DNA from: Peptococcaceae bacterium UBA7185
Lineage (GTDB): Bacteria > Bacillota > Peptococcia > Peptococcales > Peptococcaceae
Direction: 5' to 3'
NCBI GenBank assembly: GCA_002491065.1
Contig: DKVF01000006.1
Location: 1 to 18,046, forward strand
DNA length: 18,046 nt
A model generated the notes under the pieces. That model did not search any database. It had not been told where the DNA came from and was given only the letters and a program-made list of their open reading frames with translations. Positions 1 to 7,197 of this stretch are shown here, piece after piece. The number at the start of each line of letters is the position of its first letter. Positions within the stretch are counted from its first letter, which is position 1. A program made the position numbers and the translations under genes.

Positions 1-1
1 T

Positions 2-74
2 GGGAGTTTAGCTCAGCTGGGAGAGCGTCTGCCTTACAAGCAGAATGTCGGCGGTTCGATCCCGTCAACTCCCA
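2..74 (+). tRNA. tRNA-Val (anticodon TAC)
   Basis: A complete cloverleaf can be traced by hand. The acceptor stem pairs 2-8 with 67-73, all seven pairs Watson-Crick. The D stem is 11-14 with 23-26, the anticodon stem 28-32 with 40-44, and the T stem 50-54 with 62-66 around a TTCGATC loop. The anticodon at 35-37 is TAC, so it reads valine GUN codons, mainly GUA and GUG. The discriminator base is A74 and CCA is not encoded, so CCA must be added by tRNA nucleotidyltransferase. The promoter lies outside the window. Confidence 0.97.
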
Positions 75-83
75 TGAAAAATG

Positions 84-112
84 TGGTGTCGCAGCGGCGA
101 CACCATTTTTTT
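84..112 (+). terminator. Rho-independent terminator of tRNA-Val
   Basis: A nine-base perfect stem (TGGTGTCGC at 84-92 with GCGACACCA at 97-105) closes a four-base loop and is followed directly by seven T. It lies ten bases after the tRNA and separates it from tsaE. Confidence 0.93.
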
Positions 113-228
113 GTATAAAATTTTTCCAAACTGGAAATACTGAGAAAGATTGGATTGTTGTGTTTTGGCGATGTAAACATGACAACAAAAACAGGCAAAA
201 ATTAATTTTTCAAAAAGAAGGAATTCCT

Positions 229-705
229 ATGATTAAAATTATAACTAAAACCCCTCAAGAATTAGAATATTTGGGAACGCGAATGGCGCAATTCTTGCAG
301 GCCGGTGATTTTTTTGCCTTAGATGGCGATTTGGGTGCGGGGAAAACTTTGTTCACCCAAGGTTTAGCTCGAGGACTGGAGGTAAAAGAGGATATTGCCA
401 GTCCTACCTTTACCATTATTCATGAGTATGAGTCGGGACGTCTGCCGCTATATCATATGGATGTCTATCGTTTGAAGCAACCAGAAGAATTGTATGACTT
501 GGGATATGAGGAGTATTTTTACGGGCAGGGCGTTACAGTGGTGGAATGGGCGCAAATCATTGAGCCGCTGTTGCCTGACACCTATTTAGGTATAGAGTTG
601 GCAGTGGTACCAGAGGGACGGGAAATGCGTTTTCGCCCCCATGGTGCCCGTTATGAAAAAATGTTGGAGGAGTTGACAGGCTGTGATTATTCTAAGTATA
701 GATAG
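229..705 (+). CDS. tsaE: tRNA t6A biosynthesis ATPase TsaE
   Basis: TsaE is the small P-loop ATPase that drives the TsaB-TsaD complex making N6-threonylcarbamoyladenosine at position 37 of ANN-decoding tRNAs in the cytoplasm. The 158-residue product has the family's length. It shows Walker A GDLGAGKT (about residues 33-40), the HMDVYRL block with D78, and the VEW motif near 105-107. The frame is open back to 160, but the ATG at 229 is chosen because AGAAGGA lies just upstream and the protein then begins at the usual family position. It is the first gene of a four-gene overlapping cluster and overlaps tsaB by 23 bases. A weak promoter-like pair (TTGGAT at 150, TGTAAA at 172, 16-base spacer) lies upstream. 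Confidence 0.96.
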   Translation: MIKIITKTPQELEYLGTRMAQFLQAGDFFALDGDLGAGKTLFTQGLARGLEVKEDIASPTFTIIHEYESGRLPLYHMDVYRLKQPEELYDLGYEEYFYGQGVTVVEWAQIIEPLLPDTYLGIELAVVPEGREMRFRPHGARYEKMLEELTGCDYSKYR

Positions 706-1390
706 TTCCACACCGGTAGCCGGAATTGCTGTTGCAGACGGAGAACGGCTTTTGGGGGAAGTGATGCTGAATACGAAAAATACCCATTCAGAGAAGCTAA
801 TGCCCTTGATAAAGCAGTTGCTGGAGGAACTGGAGATGACTATGCAGGATGTGGATGTTGTTGCAGCTATGCAGGGTCCCGGCTCCTTTACCGGGCTGCG
901 CATTGGCATGGCTACTGCCAAGGGCTTGGTGCAGGGTGCAGGCAAAAAGCTGATAGCTGTGCCCACCTTGGATTGCCTGGCCTATAATCTGGTCCATTAT
1001 CCCGGTGTGATCTGTCCGGTGATGAACGCTCAGAAAAAGCAGGTTTATACGGCGCTTTACCGTAACGATGCGGACGGTATGACGCGCCTCAGTGATTATC
1101 AGGCCATTCCTGCAGAGCAGTTGACGCAGGAGTTGGCACAGCTGGGAGAGGACATCTGGTTTGTCGGAGATGGTGCAGCGGTCTTTGCCGATGTGTTTGA
1201 GCGCGATCTGGGAAAATGCTGTCATTTCGCTGACGGACATCAGATTTTGCCGCGGGCCGGTACTTTGGCCATGTTGGCGGCGAAACGGGCACAAGCCGGA
1301 CAGTTTGACGATTTATTCCAAACAGAATTGATTTATATTCGAAAATCGGAGGCGGAAGTGCAGTGGGAAGCGAAACACCGGCAGCAGTAA
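683..1390 (+). CDS. tsaB: tRNA t6A biosynthesis scaffold protein TsaB
   Basis: TsaB (older name YeaZ) is an ASKHA-fold paralogue of TsaD that dimerises with it and is needed for t6A37 formation; it has no catalytic activity of its own. The 235-residue product begins with the phosphate-1-like MIILSIDSSTP segment. It also carries NTHSEKLMPLI near residues 32-42 and the highly conserved GPGSFTGLRIG (about 72-82). The start is GTG at 683, inside the end of tsaE, with GGAGGAG about ten bases upstream. No other start fits the conserved N-terminus. The gene overlaps rimI downstream, so all four genes are probably translated from one message. Confidence 0.95.
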   Translation: MIILSIDSSTPVAGIAVADGERLLGEVMLNTKNTHSEKLMPLIKQLLEELEMTMQDVDVVAAMQGPGSFTGLRIGMATAKGLVQGAGKKLIAVPTLDCLAYNLVHYPGVICPVMNAQKKQVYTALYRNDADGMTRLSDYQAIPAEQLTQELAQLGEDIWFVGDGAAVFADVFERDLGKCCHFADGHQILPRAGTLAMLAAKRAQAGQFDDLFQTELIYIRKSEAEVQWEAKHRQQ

Positions 1391-1920
1391 CATCGTCTGA
1401 ATTGGCGCAACAGTCTGAACAACGTGAAGAAATGGCCATTGCCCAGCGTGTGTTTGTCGGTTTGATGGAGCCAAAACATATTTCTCAGGTTTGTGAGATG
1501 GAGCGGTTATGTTTTGCTGTGCCGTGGACAGAAAAAATGTTTGCAGATGAATTGCATAATCCATTGACCCGCTATGTGGTGCTGCTGGACAGACAGGACC
1601 CTACCAAGGTGGTGGCCTACGGAGGGTATTGGAAAATATTCGATGAAGGACATATTACCAATATAGCGGTGTATCCTTCCTGGCAGAGGCAGAAGGCGGG
1701 AACCTACCTCATGGAGCAAATGATGCAGTTTGCTGCGGCGGAAGGCGTTCAGGCGATGACCTTGGAGGTACGCCCCTCTAATACTCACGCACTGAAGCTC
1801 TATGAAAAACTAGGGTTTGTTGTGGAAGGCAGGCGGAAGGCCTATTATGAGGATAACGGGGAAGATGCCCTGATTATGTGGTATCGCGCGAAAGGGGAAG
1901 AGAAACACAATGACAACTGA
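1363..1920 (+). CDS. rimI: Ribosomal protein S18-alanine N-acetyltransferase RimI
   Basis: This is a GNAT acetyltransferase that acetylates the N-terminal alanine of ribosomal protein S18, using acetyl-CoA. The motif A region ITNIAVYPSWQRQKAGTYL (about 98-116) contains the acetyl-CoA pyrophosphate loop, with Ala where many relatives have Gly. The RimI signature VRPSNTHALKLYEKLGF (about 136-152) is complete. The GTG at 1363 has GGAGG ten bases upstream and overlaps tsaB by 28 bases, giving 185 residues. Its first 24 residues are an A/S/E/Q-rich extension not typical of RimI. An in-frame ATG at 1432 would give 162 residues, nearer the family length, but has only a weak ribosome binding site. 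RimI next to tsaB and tsaD is a common bacterial arrangement. Confidence 0.9.
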   Translation: MGSETPAAVTSSELAQQSEQREEMAIAQRVFVGLMEPKHISQVCEMERLCFAVPWTEKMFADELHNPLTRYVVLLDRQDPTKVVAYGGYWKIFDEGHITNIAVYPSWQRQKAGTYLMEQMMQFAAAEGVQAMTLEVRPSNTHALKLYEKLGFVVEGRRKAYYEDNGEDALIMWYRAKGEEKHNDN

Positions 1921-2962
1921 TGAAAAAGACACTGTGATACTGGCTATGGAGTCCAGCTGTGATGAAACCGCCGTGGCGGTCATAAAAAACGGACATGAAA
2001 TCCTTTCCAATGTTGTGTCTACACAGATTGCGATTCATCGCCGTTATGGCGGTGTTGTGCCGGAAATTGCTTCGCGCAAGCATTTGGAGCTGATTAATAT
2101 TGTAGTAGAAGAAGCGTTGGAGCAGGCGGAGCTGGAGTTAAAGGATATGACTCACATTGCGGTCACCTACGGGCCTGGTCTGGTGGGAGCGCTTTTAGTG
2201 GGCGTGGCCACTGCCAAAGCTCTGGCCTTTGCCGCCAATAAACCATTAATCGGGGTGCATCATATTGAAGGGCATATCTGTGCCAATTTTTTAGTAAAGC
2301 AGGATTTGAAATTTCCGTTGATTTGCCTGGTGGTTTCCGGTGGACATACCAATCTGATTAAAATTACTGGTCACGGCCAGTACCTTTTATTGGGACAGAC
2401 CAAGGACGATGCTGCCGGGGAGGCCTACGATAAAATAGCCCGCGCCCTTGGCTTGCCTTATCCCGGCGGTCCACAAATCGAAAAACTGGCCAAGGAGGGC
2501 GATCCCTCCGCCGTTGAGCTGCCGCGGGCCTGGATGGGTGAGGACAGCTTTGATTTCAGTTTCAGCGGTTTGAAGTCGGCTGTGCTCAATTATCTGAATA
2601 AGGCGGCTATGAAAGGGGAGGCGGTCTGCGCTGCCGATGTAGCGGCCAGCTTCCAGCAAGCAGTGCTGGATGTATTGGTACAAAAGACCGTGCATGCTGC
2701 AGTTGCCAACAAGGTGGATACTATCTTATTGGCTGGCGGAGTAGCAGCCAATGGTACGCTGCGGGAACAGCTGCAGCGGGCGGCGAAGGAAGCAGGGATT
2801 TCCGTGTACTATCCTCCTGTGCAGTTTTGCACTGACAATGCGGCTATGATAGGGGCAGCCGCCCACTATAAAGCGGTGCAGGGCGATTATGCGGATTTGT
2901 CCCTGAATGCTGTGCCAAACTTATCTTTTGAAAAATTGTTGTTGGAACGGAACGAGAACTGA
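1910..2962 (+). CDS. tsaD: tRNA N6-adenosine threonylcarbamoyltransferase TsaD
   Basis: TsaD (Kae1/Gcp family) transfers the threonylcarbamoyl group from threonylcarbamoyl-AMP to A37 of tRNA. All family hallmarks are present in 350 residues: ESSCDETAVAV near the start, the metal-binding HxxxH (H118 and H122), SGGHTNL (143-149), DDAAGEAYDKIARALG, FSGLKSAV, AGGVAANGTLR (275-285) and the third metal ligand D309 in CTDNAAMIG. The ATG overlaps the end of rimI by 11 bases, with a GGGGAAGAG ribosome binding site inside rimI. With TsaE and TsaB in the same cluster, only TsaC/TsaC2, which makes threonylcarbamoyl-AMP, is missing and must be encoded elsewhere. Confidence 0.98.
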   Translation: MTTDEKDTVILAMESSCDETAVAVIKNGHEILSNVVSTQIAIHRRYGGVVPEIASRKHLELINIVVEEALEQAELELKDMTHIAVTYGPGLVGALLVGVATAKALAFAANKPLIGVHHIEGHICANFLVKQDLKFPLICLVVSGGHTNLIKITGHGQYLLLGQTKDDAAGEAYDKIARALGLPYPGGPQIEKLAKEGDPSAVELPRAWMGEDSFDFSFSGLKSAVLNYLNKAAMKGEAVCAADVAASFQQAVLDVLVQKTVHAAVANKVDTILLAGGVAANGTLREQLQRAAKEAGISVYYPPVQFCTDNAAMIGAAAHYKAVQGDYADLSLNAVPNLSFEKLLLERNEN

Positions 2963-2995
2963 TATGATTTGGGCTGTGCCAATTATGGAGACAGC

Positions 2996-3039
2996 AAAAA
3001 AGGCTTGTGTCTGCGAAATGCAGGCGACAAGCCCTTTTT
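2996..3039. terminator. Bidirectional rho-independent terminator between tsaD and the convergent protease gene
   Basis: The stem GGCTTGT (3002-3008) pairs with ACAAGCC (3027-3033). After a small internal loop, TCTGC (3010-3014) pairs with GCAGG (3020-3024, one wobble) around GAAAT. Six A precede it and five T follow it, so it can stop transcripts from both directions. It lies between tsaD (stop at 2962) and the minus-strand gene whose stop is at 3102. Confidence 0.9.
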
Positions 3040-3101
3040 GTTTGGGTGAGCGATATGGCAATTGAGAAATTTATAAATACATATAAATAAGAACTTGGCG
3101 G

Positions 3102-4457
3102 TTAATTTTTATGGGGCAAAAATCCGCTGACGAAGGATAGAATGGTTTCATAATCCACAGCAAGATTGAGATTCTGTCCTTCTGTGATGCCTGCGGTGCA
3201 AATGCCGATGAGCTCTCCCCGCATATTTAACAGAGCACCGCCAGAACTGCCTGGAGAGGTAGGTGCAGTAAATTGAATCATGGGTGTGTCCTGAATGGTG
3301 CGAAATCCAGAAATAATCCCATCGGAAACAGAATTGAACAGTCCCATAGGGCTGCCGATAGCAACCACCTTTTGACCGCGGATCAGTGGTTTGGGGCCGC
3401 GATAAATAGTCAGCGGTGTGCAGTTCCTGTCGATGCGGAGCAAAGCCAGGTCGTGTACATAATTGTATTTGATTAACGTTTGACAGGGATAGCTTTGTTC
3501 CTCGCCCTCCAGTTTAATTTGATAGCTGCTACTGTCGCAAACCACATGGAAATTGGTTAAGATGTAACCTTCTGCACCGATGATAATGCCTGAACCTGTC
3601 TTGAAGCAGACGCCTTGGCTGTCGTATACTTCAATCATGACGATGGACGACGCCAAAGTGGCCAATTCTTCAAAAGATTTCTCCATTTCCGGCGGTGTTG
3701 TCTGTACTGGCGCAGAAGATGAAGGGCTCTTTTCAACGGCTGCAGAGACTGAAGAACGGGGCTGTTCAGCTGCTGTCATGGGTTGATCGCCTTGGAATTG
3801 GGGCAAGACAAGAGCGCTGTAATGATGGCAGTCATTTTTGGCCGAAAGTTGCAGCAACGCCTGGTCCAAGGGCAGGTCCCCTTCAGGATTGAGATAGAGT
3901 ACATCGACTCCCAATTGGGTGAGAAAAAACAAGAATACATATTCCTGTTTTTTCAGTGCACCACTGCAAACAAACTTGGGAGAGCGCTGGACTTGCCAAT
4001 CACAGAAAAGCTGCGGGAAAAACATATCGGCCCAAAAGAGTACCTTTGCCATAAAATTTTTCACCATGGAAGGGCTGGCGTTGGGCTGATAGCGCTGATA
4101 AACTGCAGGAAGCTCCTCAAGGCGCAGCTGGATGGCTGCCTGCAGGAGCGGGTCAGTTGCTTGGTAGGCAAGCTGCAGTGTTGCGCTCTGCCAGGCATTG
4201 GCGTATCTGGTAAGCTGCTCTGATTGGGATAATTGGGGAAAAGAAAGCACACGCAGTGCCGCTCCCTTCTTTTTAGCCAACAGTTGATCCAGCTGCGCCA
4301 GCTCCTGCAGATAAGCGTCAGGTTGGGTGCAGCCCAGAAATCGCACGAAATAAACATCCTTGGTTTGCTGCCGGTAGCCGCCGTTCACTTGCGCGAAAGC
4401 AGAAAAGGCAGTCAGCTGCATAGGATTATAGCGAATTTGAAAGGGTTTGACAGACAT
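3102..4457 (-). CDS. YceG-like domain fused to a trypsin-like (HtrA/DegP-type) serine protease
   Basis: The 451-residue protein has two parts. Residues 1 to about 220 are helical. Residues 158-193 (SPKFVCSGALKK, then a DVLYLNPEGD end) resemble the conserved core of the YceG-like family, known from tellurium-resistance/stress gene clusters; its biochemical function is not established. A Ser/Pro/Ala-rich linker (about 221-258) leads to a chymotrypsin-fold domain with a full triad: H304 in TNFHVV, D336 in HDLALLRID and S405 in GSSGGALLN. The domain also has the IGSPMGL loop. There is no PDZ domain, signal peptide or membrane segment, so it should act in the cytoplasm, unlike most HtrA proteases. 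The ATG has AGGAG upstream. It is a lone gene facing the opposite way from its neighbours. The protease call is firm; the YceG link comes from motif memory and is moderate. Confidence 0.85.
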   Translation of the reverse strand: MSVKPFQIRYNPMQLTAFSAFAQVNGGYRQQTKDVYFVRFLGCTQPDAYLQELAQLDQLLAKKKGAALRVLSFPQLSQSEQLTRYANAWQSATLQLAYQATDPLLQAAIQLRLEELPAVYQRYQPNASPSMVKNFMAKVLFWADMFFPQLFCDWQVQRSPKFVCSGALKKQEYVFLFFLTQLGVDVLYLNPEGDLPLDQALLQLSAKNDCHHYSALVLPQFQGDQPMTAAEQPRSSVSAAVEKSPSSSAPVQTTPPEMEKSFEELATLASSIVMIEVYDSQGVCFKTGSGIIIGAEGYILTNFHVVCDSSSYQIKLEGEEQSYPCQTLIKYNYVHDLALLRIDRNCTPLTIYRGPKPLIRGQKVVAIGSPMGLFNSVSDGIISGFRTIQDTPMIQFTAPTSPGSSGGALLNMRGELIGICTAGITEGQNLNLAVDYETILSFVSGFLPHKN

Positions 4458-4522
4458 AAGAACATCTCCTGCTCAAATAATGAATTATAAAAGTTAAGAA
4501 ATTGAAAAATATTGCTGACAAT

Positions 4523-4551
4523 AGTATAACAGATTTTTCGTTTGCTGTCAG
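4523..4551 (-). promoter_or_regulatory. Sigma-A-type promoter of the YceG-like/protease gene
   Basis: On the minus strand, CTGACA (4551-4546) and TATACT (4528-4523) are separated by exactly 17 bases; each matches the consensus at five of six positions. Transcription would begin near 4516, leaving a leader of about 60 bases before the ATG at 4457. Confidence 0.75.
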
Positions 4552-4724
4552 CGGCGCTTTCCATTTGAATGGTGCAAATGGATTATGGAAAAAGAGCGCC
4601 CAGTCTGACGCAGGACGCGTTGTTTTGATTTTCTCGATGAAGATGTGGCCGGCCGTTTTCTTAGAATCCTTTTTTGCCTCTTGACAGGCAAACCATGAAA
4701 TTATTGGAAGCGCCCACTTTTTGC

Positions 4725-4753
4725 TTGAAAACCATGGTGGAAATTGTTATAAT
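4725..4753 (+). promoter_or_regulatory. Sigma-A promoter of the pyr operon
   Basis: TTGAAA at 4725-4730 and a perfect TATAAT at 4748-4753 are separated by 17 bases. Transcription should begin near 4760, just before the PyrR-binding leader. The gene-free stretch from the protease promoter to here (4552-4724) shows only a 7-bp inverted repeat (TTTGCCT at 4673-4679, AGGCAAA at 4686-4692) with no obvious role. Confidence 0.85.
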
Positions 4754-4770
4754 ATTGCCAATAAGACAAT

Positions 4771-4898
4771 AGCCTTTAAGTCAGTCCTGTGAGGCGGGCA
4801 AGGTAAACAACGCACATGCATTGGTACGGATTCAATGGAAGGGGATTCGTATGCTCTGATACTGTCATTTTACCGGGCCGGGTTTGTCCGGCTTTTTT
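4771..4898 (+). promoter_or_regulatory. PyrR-dependent transcription attenuator of the pyr operon
   Basis: The leader contains CAGTCCTGTGAGGC (4782-4795), matching the PyrR-binding loop consensus (AGUCCNGNGAGGY). It is flanked by CCTTTAAG before and GCAAGG after, as in Bacillus PyrR sites. Three exclusive structures can be traced. The PyrR hairpin (about 4772-4804) is the anti-antiterminator. An antiterminator pairs GGC plus GGTAAA (4797-4799, 4802-4807) with TTTACC plus GCC (4869-4874, 4877-4879). The terminator pairs GCCGG (4877-4881) with CCGGC (4888-4892) before six T. UMP-bound PyrR should hold the first hairpin, free the terminator and lower expression when pyrimidines are plentiful. 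pyrR is not in the window. A further small hairpin, CCTGAA (4931-4936) with TTCAGG (4944-4949), lies before the pyrB ribosome binding site. Confidence 0.9.
4877..4898 (+). terminator. Attenuator terminator upstream of pyrB
   Basis: GCCGG and CCGGC form a five-base GC-only stem around a six-base loop, followed by TTTTTT. Its 5' arm is shared with the antiterminator, which makes it conditional rather than constitutive. It lies 77 bases before the pyrB start. Confidence 0.9.
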
Positions 4899-4975
4899 AT
4901 TGTCTTGATGGTTCCAAGTGTAAATGATGGCCTGAATCTTTTTTTCAGGTGGAACAGTTTCAAGGAGGTAAGAGT

Positions 4976-5899
4976 ATGCCAATTGCAAAGAAAGATTTGA
5001 TTCATCTGGGAGATTTGACCACAGACGAGATCTGGCAGGTTTTGCGAAAGGGTCAGGAGATGAAGGAAATCCTGCGCAGGGATGACAAGAAATATCCTAT
5101 TTTGCGTGGAAAATCAGTGATCAACCTATTTTATGAGAACAGTACCAGAACCCGTTCGTCTTTTGAATTTGCGGGAAAATATTTGGGAGCCGATGTGGTG
5201 AACATCAATACCAGCAGCAGCAGCGTGATGAAGGGCGAGTCGCTCAAGGATACCGCGTTGACCTTGGATCGTCTGATGCCGGATATCATCGTGATGCGCC
5301 ACGGTGCCAGCGGTGCCCATGAAATACTGGCGAAGCATGTGAAAGCAAGAGTGATCAATGCCGGGGATGGAGCCCATCAGCATCCAACGCAAAGCTTACT
5401 GGATTTATTGACCATTGTGGAGCATAAAGGGAGCCTGGAGGGCTTGAAAATTGCCATTGTAGGAGATATTCTGCACAGCAGGGTGGCCCGCTCTGATGTA
5501 TGGGGCTTTCGGGCTTTAGGGGCGGAAGTGACCCTTTGTGCGCCGCCTACCCTCATGCCTTCCAGGGCAGAACAGCTGGGCGTGAAGGTGACATACAATA
5601 TGGACGAAGCGGTGAAGGATGCCGATGTGATTGTGATGCTGCGTATTCAGCTGGAACGGCAGAAAGTCGGTATGTTTCCTTCTATTCGTGAATATGCTGC
5701 TTTTTATGGTCTGAACGGACAGCGCTTGAAATTGGCTAAACCGGATTGTTTGGTCATGCACCCTGGTCCCATCAACCGCGGCGTAGAAATTACGCCGGAG
5801 GTAGCCGATGGTCTGCAGGCGGTGATTGAAGAACAGGTACACAACGGGTTGGCTGTGCGTATGGCGTTGTTGGCTATCATGGGAGGTGCTGCGGAATGA
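4976..5899 (+). CDS. pyrB: Aspartate carbamoyltransferase catalytic subunit
   Basis: PyrB condenses carbamoyl phosphate with aspartate to give carbamoyl aspartate, the committed step of UMP synthesis. The 307-residue product is of normal length. It has the carbamoyl-phosphate loop STRTR (56-60), the mobile-loop lysine in SSVMKGES (K86), HPTQSLLDLL (from 136) and the aspartate-side HPGPINRGVE near the C-terminus. The frame is open from 4949, but the ATG at 4976 follows a perfect AAGGAGG at a normal distance. No pyrI regulatory-subunit gene follows, so this is the unregulated trimeric type, and control is probably at the PyrR attenuator. The stop codon overlaps the pyrC start in ATGA. Confidence 0.98.
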   Translation: MPIAKKDLIHLGDLTTDEIWQVLRKGQEMKEILRRDDKKYPILRGKSVINLFYENSTRTRSSFEFAGKYLGADVVNINTSSSSVMKGESLKDTALTLDRLMPDIIVMRHGASGAHEILAKHVKARVINAGDGAHQHPTQSLLDLLTIVEHKGSLEGLKIAIVGDILHSRVARSDVWGFRALGAEVTLCAPPTLMPSRAEQLGVKVTYNMDEAVKDADVIVMLRIQLERQKVGMFPSIREYAAFYGLNGQRLKLAKPDCLVMHPGPINRGVEITPEVADGLQAVIEEQVHNGLAVRMALLAIMGGAAE

Positions 5900-7188
5900 T
5901 TTTATTAAAACATGGTCATGTTGTAGATCCATCACAAGAGCTGGATAGAGTAGCAGATATTTTGATTGCAGAGGGACGTATCCAAGCGGTGGGAGAAAAT
6001 CTGGATGCAGCAGGTGCGCAGGTGGTGGATGTCACAGGTATGGTAGTCATGCCGGGATTGATTGATATGCATGTACATTTGCGGGAGCCGGGCCGGGAAG
6101 ATAAGGAAACAGTCCTGACAGGGACGCAGGCAGCTGTTCATGGTGGCTTTACCTCCATTGCCTGTATGCCCAACACCACACCTGTTGCCGATAATGAAGC
6201 GGTAATTGAGTCTGTCTTATATAAAGCAGGAAAGGCAGGCCTGGCGGACGTGTATCCTATTGCTTGCATTACCAAAGGACAAAAGGGAGAGGAACTCACG
6301 GAAATGCTGCTCTTGCATCAGGCCGGCGCGGTTGCCTTCAGTGATGATGGCCGTACAGTACAGCACAGCGGTGTGATGCGCCGCGCAATGGACTACAGTA
6401 AGGCATTGAATGGGCTCTTGATCTCCCATTGTGAAGATGAAAATTTGCTGGGCAGTGGCGTGATGAATGAGGGCATCGTCAGCACGGAGCTGGGATTGGG
6501 CGGAATTCCCAATGCAGTAGAGGATTTGATCATCGCCAGAGATTTAATGCTGGCCAAACTGACGGGCTGTCGTATTCACATTGCCCACGTGAGTACTGCA
6601 GGCGGCGTGGAGTTGATAAAAAAAGCAAAAGAAGAAGGGGTACGGGTGACTGCAGAAACAACGCCCCATCATCTTTGCTTGACGGATGAGGCAGTGCGGG
6701 GGTATGATACAAATACCAAGGTAAATCCTCCACTGCGCACGGAAGCAGACCGGCAGGCAGTATTTCAGGGCTTGAAACAGGGCATCATCGACTGTATTTC
6801 CACTGACCATGCGCCCCATACTGCGCAGGAAAAAGAAGTAGAATATATCTATGCCGCTAATGGCATCAGCGGTTTGGAAACAGCGGTACCTTTGGTTTGG
6901 AGCAATTTTGTGATGAAAGGTCAGCTTACCCCGCTGGAGATGGTCAGGGCGATGAGCAAACGGCCGGCGGAAATTTTGGGCATTGAGAGAGGAACTCTGA
7001 TGCAGGGCGCAGTTGCGGACATCACTATTTTGGACCCCAAAACAGAAAAAGCGGTGGATAAAAGGAAGTTTTATTCAAAAGGGAAAAATACGCCTTTTGC
7101 AGGGCAGCAGCTGTGTGGCTGGCCAGTGATGGTCCTAAAAAACGGACGGATTGTACTAGAAAACGGAGTATTGTGTGAAAAGGAGTGA
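5896..7188 (+). CDS. pyrC: Dihydroorotase (class I)
   Basis: PyrC reversibly cyclises carbamoyl aspartate to dihydroorotate. At 430 residues with DMHVHLREPG it belongs to the class I, Bacillus-like amidohydrolases. The metal ligands are visible: H59 and H61, a bridging-type Asp in FSDDG (150-151), H178 in ISHCE, H231 in HIAHVS, and D304 in STDHAPH. Other matching blocks are GGFTSIACMPNTTP and GISGLETAVP. The start is ATG with GGAGG about nine bases upstream, inside the end of pyrB with a 4-base overlap, which suggests translational coupling. Confidence 0.98.
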   Translation: MILLKHGHVVDPSQELDRVADILIAEGRIQAVGENLDAAGAQVVDVTGMVVMPGLIDMHVHLREPGREDKETVLTGTQAAVHGGFTSIACMPNTTPVADNEAVIESVLYKAGKAGLADVYPIACITKGQKGEELTEMLLLHQAGAVAFSDDGRTVQHSGVMRRAMDYSKALNGLLISHCEDENLLGSGVMNEGIVSTELGLGGIPNAVEDLIIARDLMLAKLTGCRIHIAHVSTAGGVELIKKAKEEGVRVTAETTPHHLCLTDEAVRGYDTNTKVNPPLRTEADRQAVFQGLKQGIIDCISTDHAPHTAQEKEVEYIYAANGISGLETAVPLVWSNFVMKGQLTPLEMVRAMSKRPAEILGIERGTLMQGAVADITILDPKTEKAVDKRKFYSKGKNTPFAGQQLCGWPVMVLKNGRIVLENGVLCEKE

Positions 7189-7197
7189 AGTTGCTAC

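Noticed and set aside
123..137. Inverted repeat TTTCCA-AAC-TGGAAA upstream of tsaE
   Set aside because: Short arms and a three-base centre; could be an operator but nothing supports a function.
3273..4490. Plus-strand frames inside the minus-strand protease gene
   Set aside because: They are antisense shadows; the minus-strand frame carries the full protease triad and has promoter and ribosome binding site.
4502..4684. Plus-strand 60-codon ORF in the gap before the pyr promoter
   Set aside because: It lies over the minus-strand protease promoter, has no ribosome binding site or recognisable motif, and looks like a chance frame.
4681..4707. A perfect TTGACA at 4681 as a second pyr promoter
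   Set aside because: No acceptable -10 lies 16-18 bases downstream; the TTGAAA/TATAAT pair at 4725-4753 is far better.
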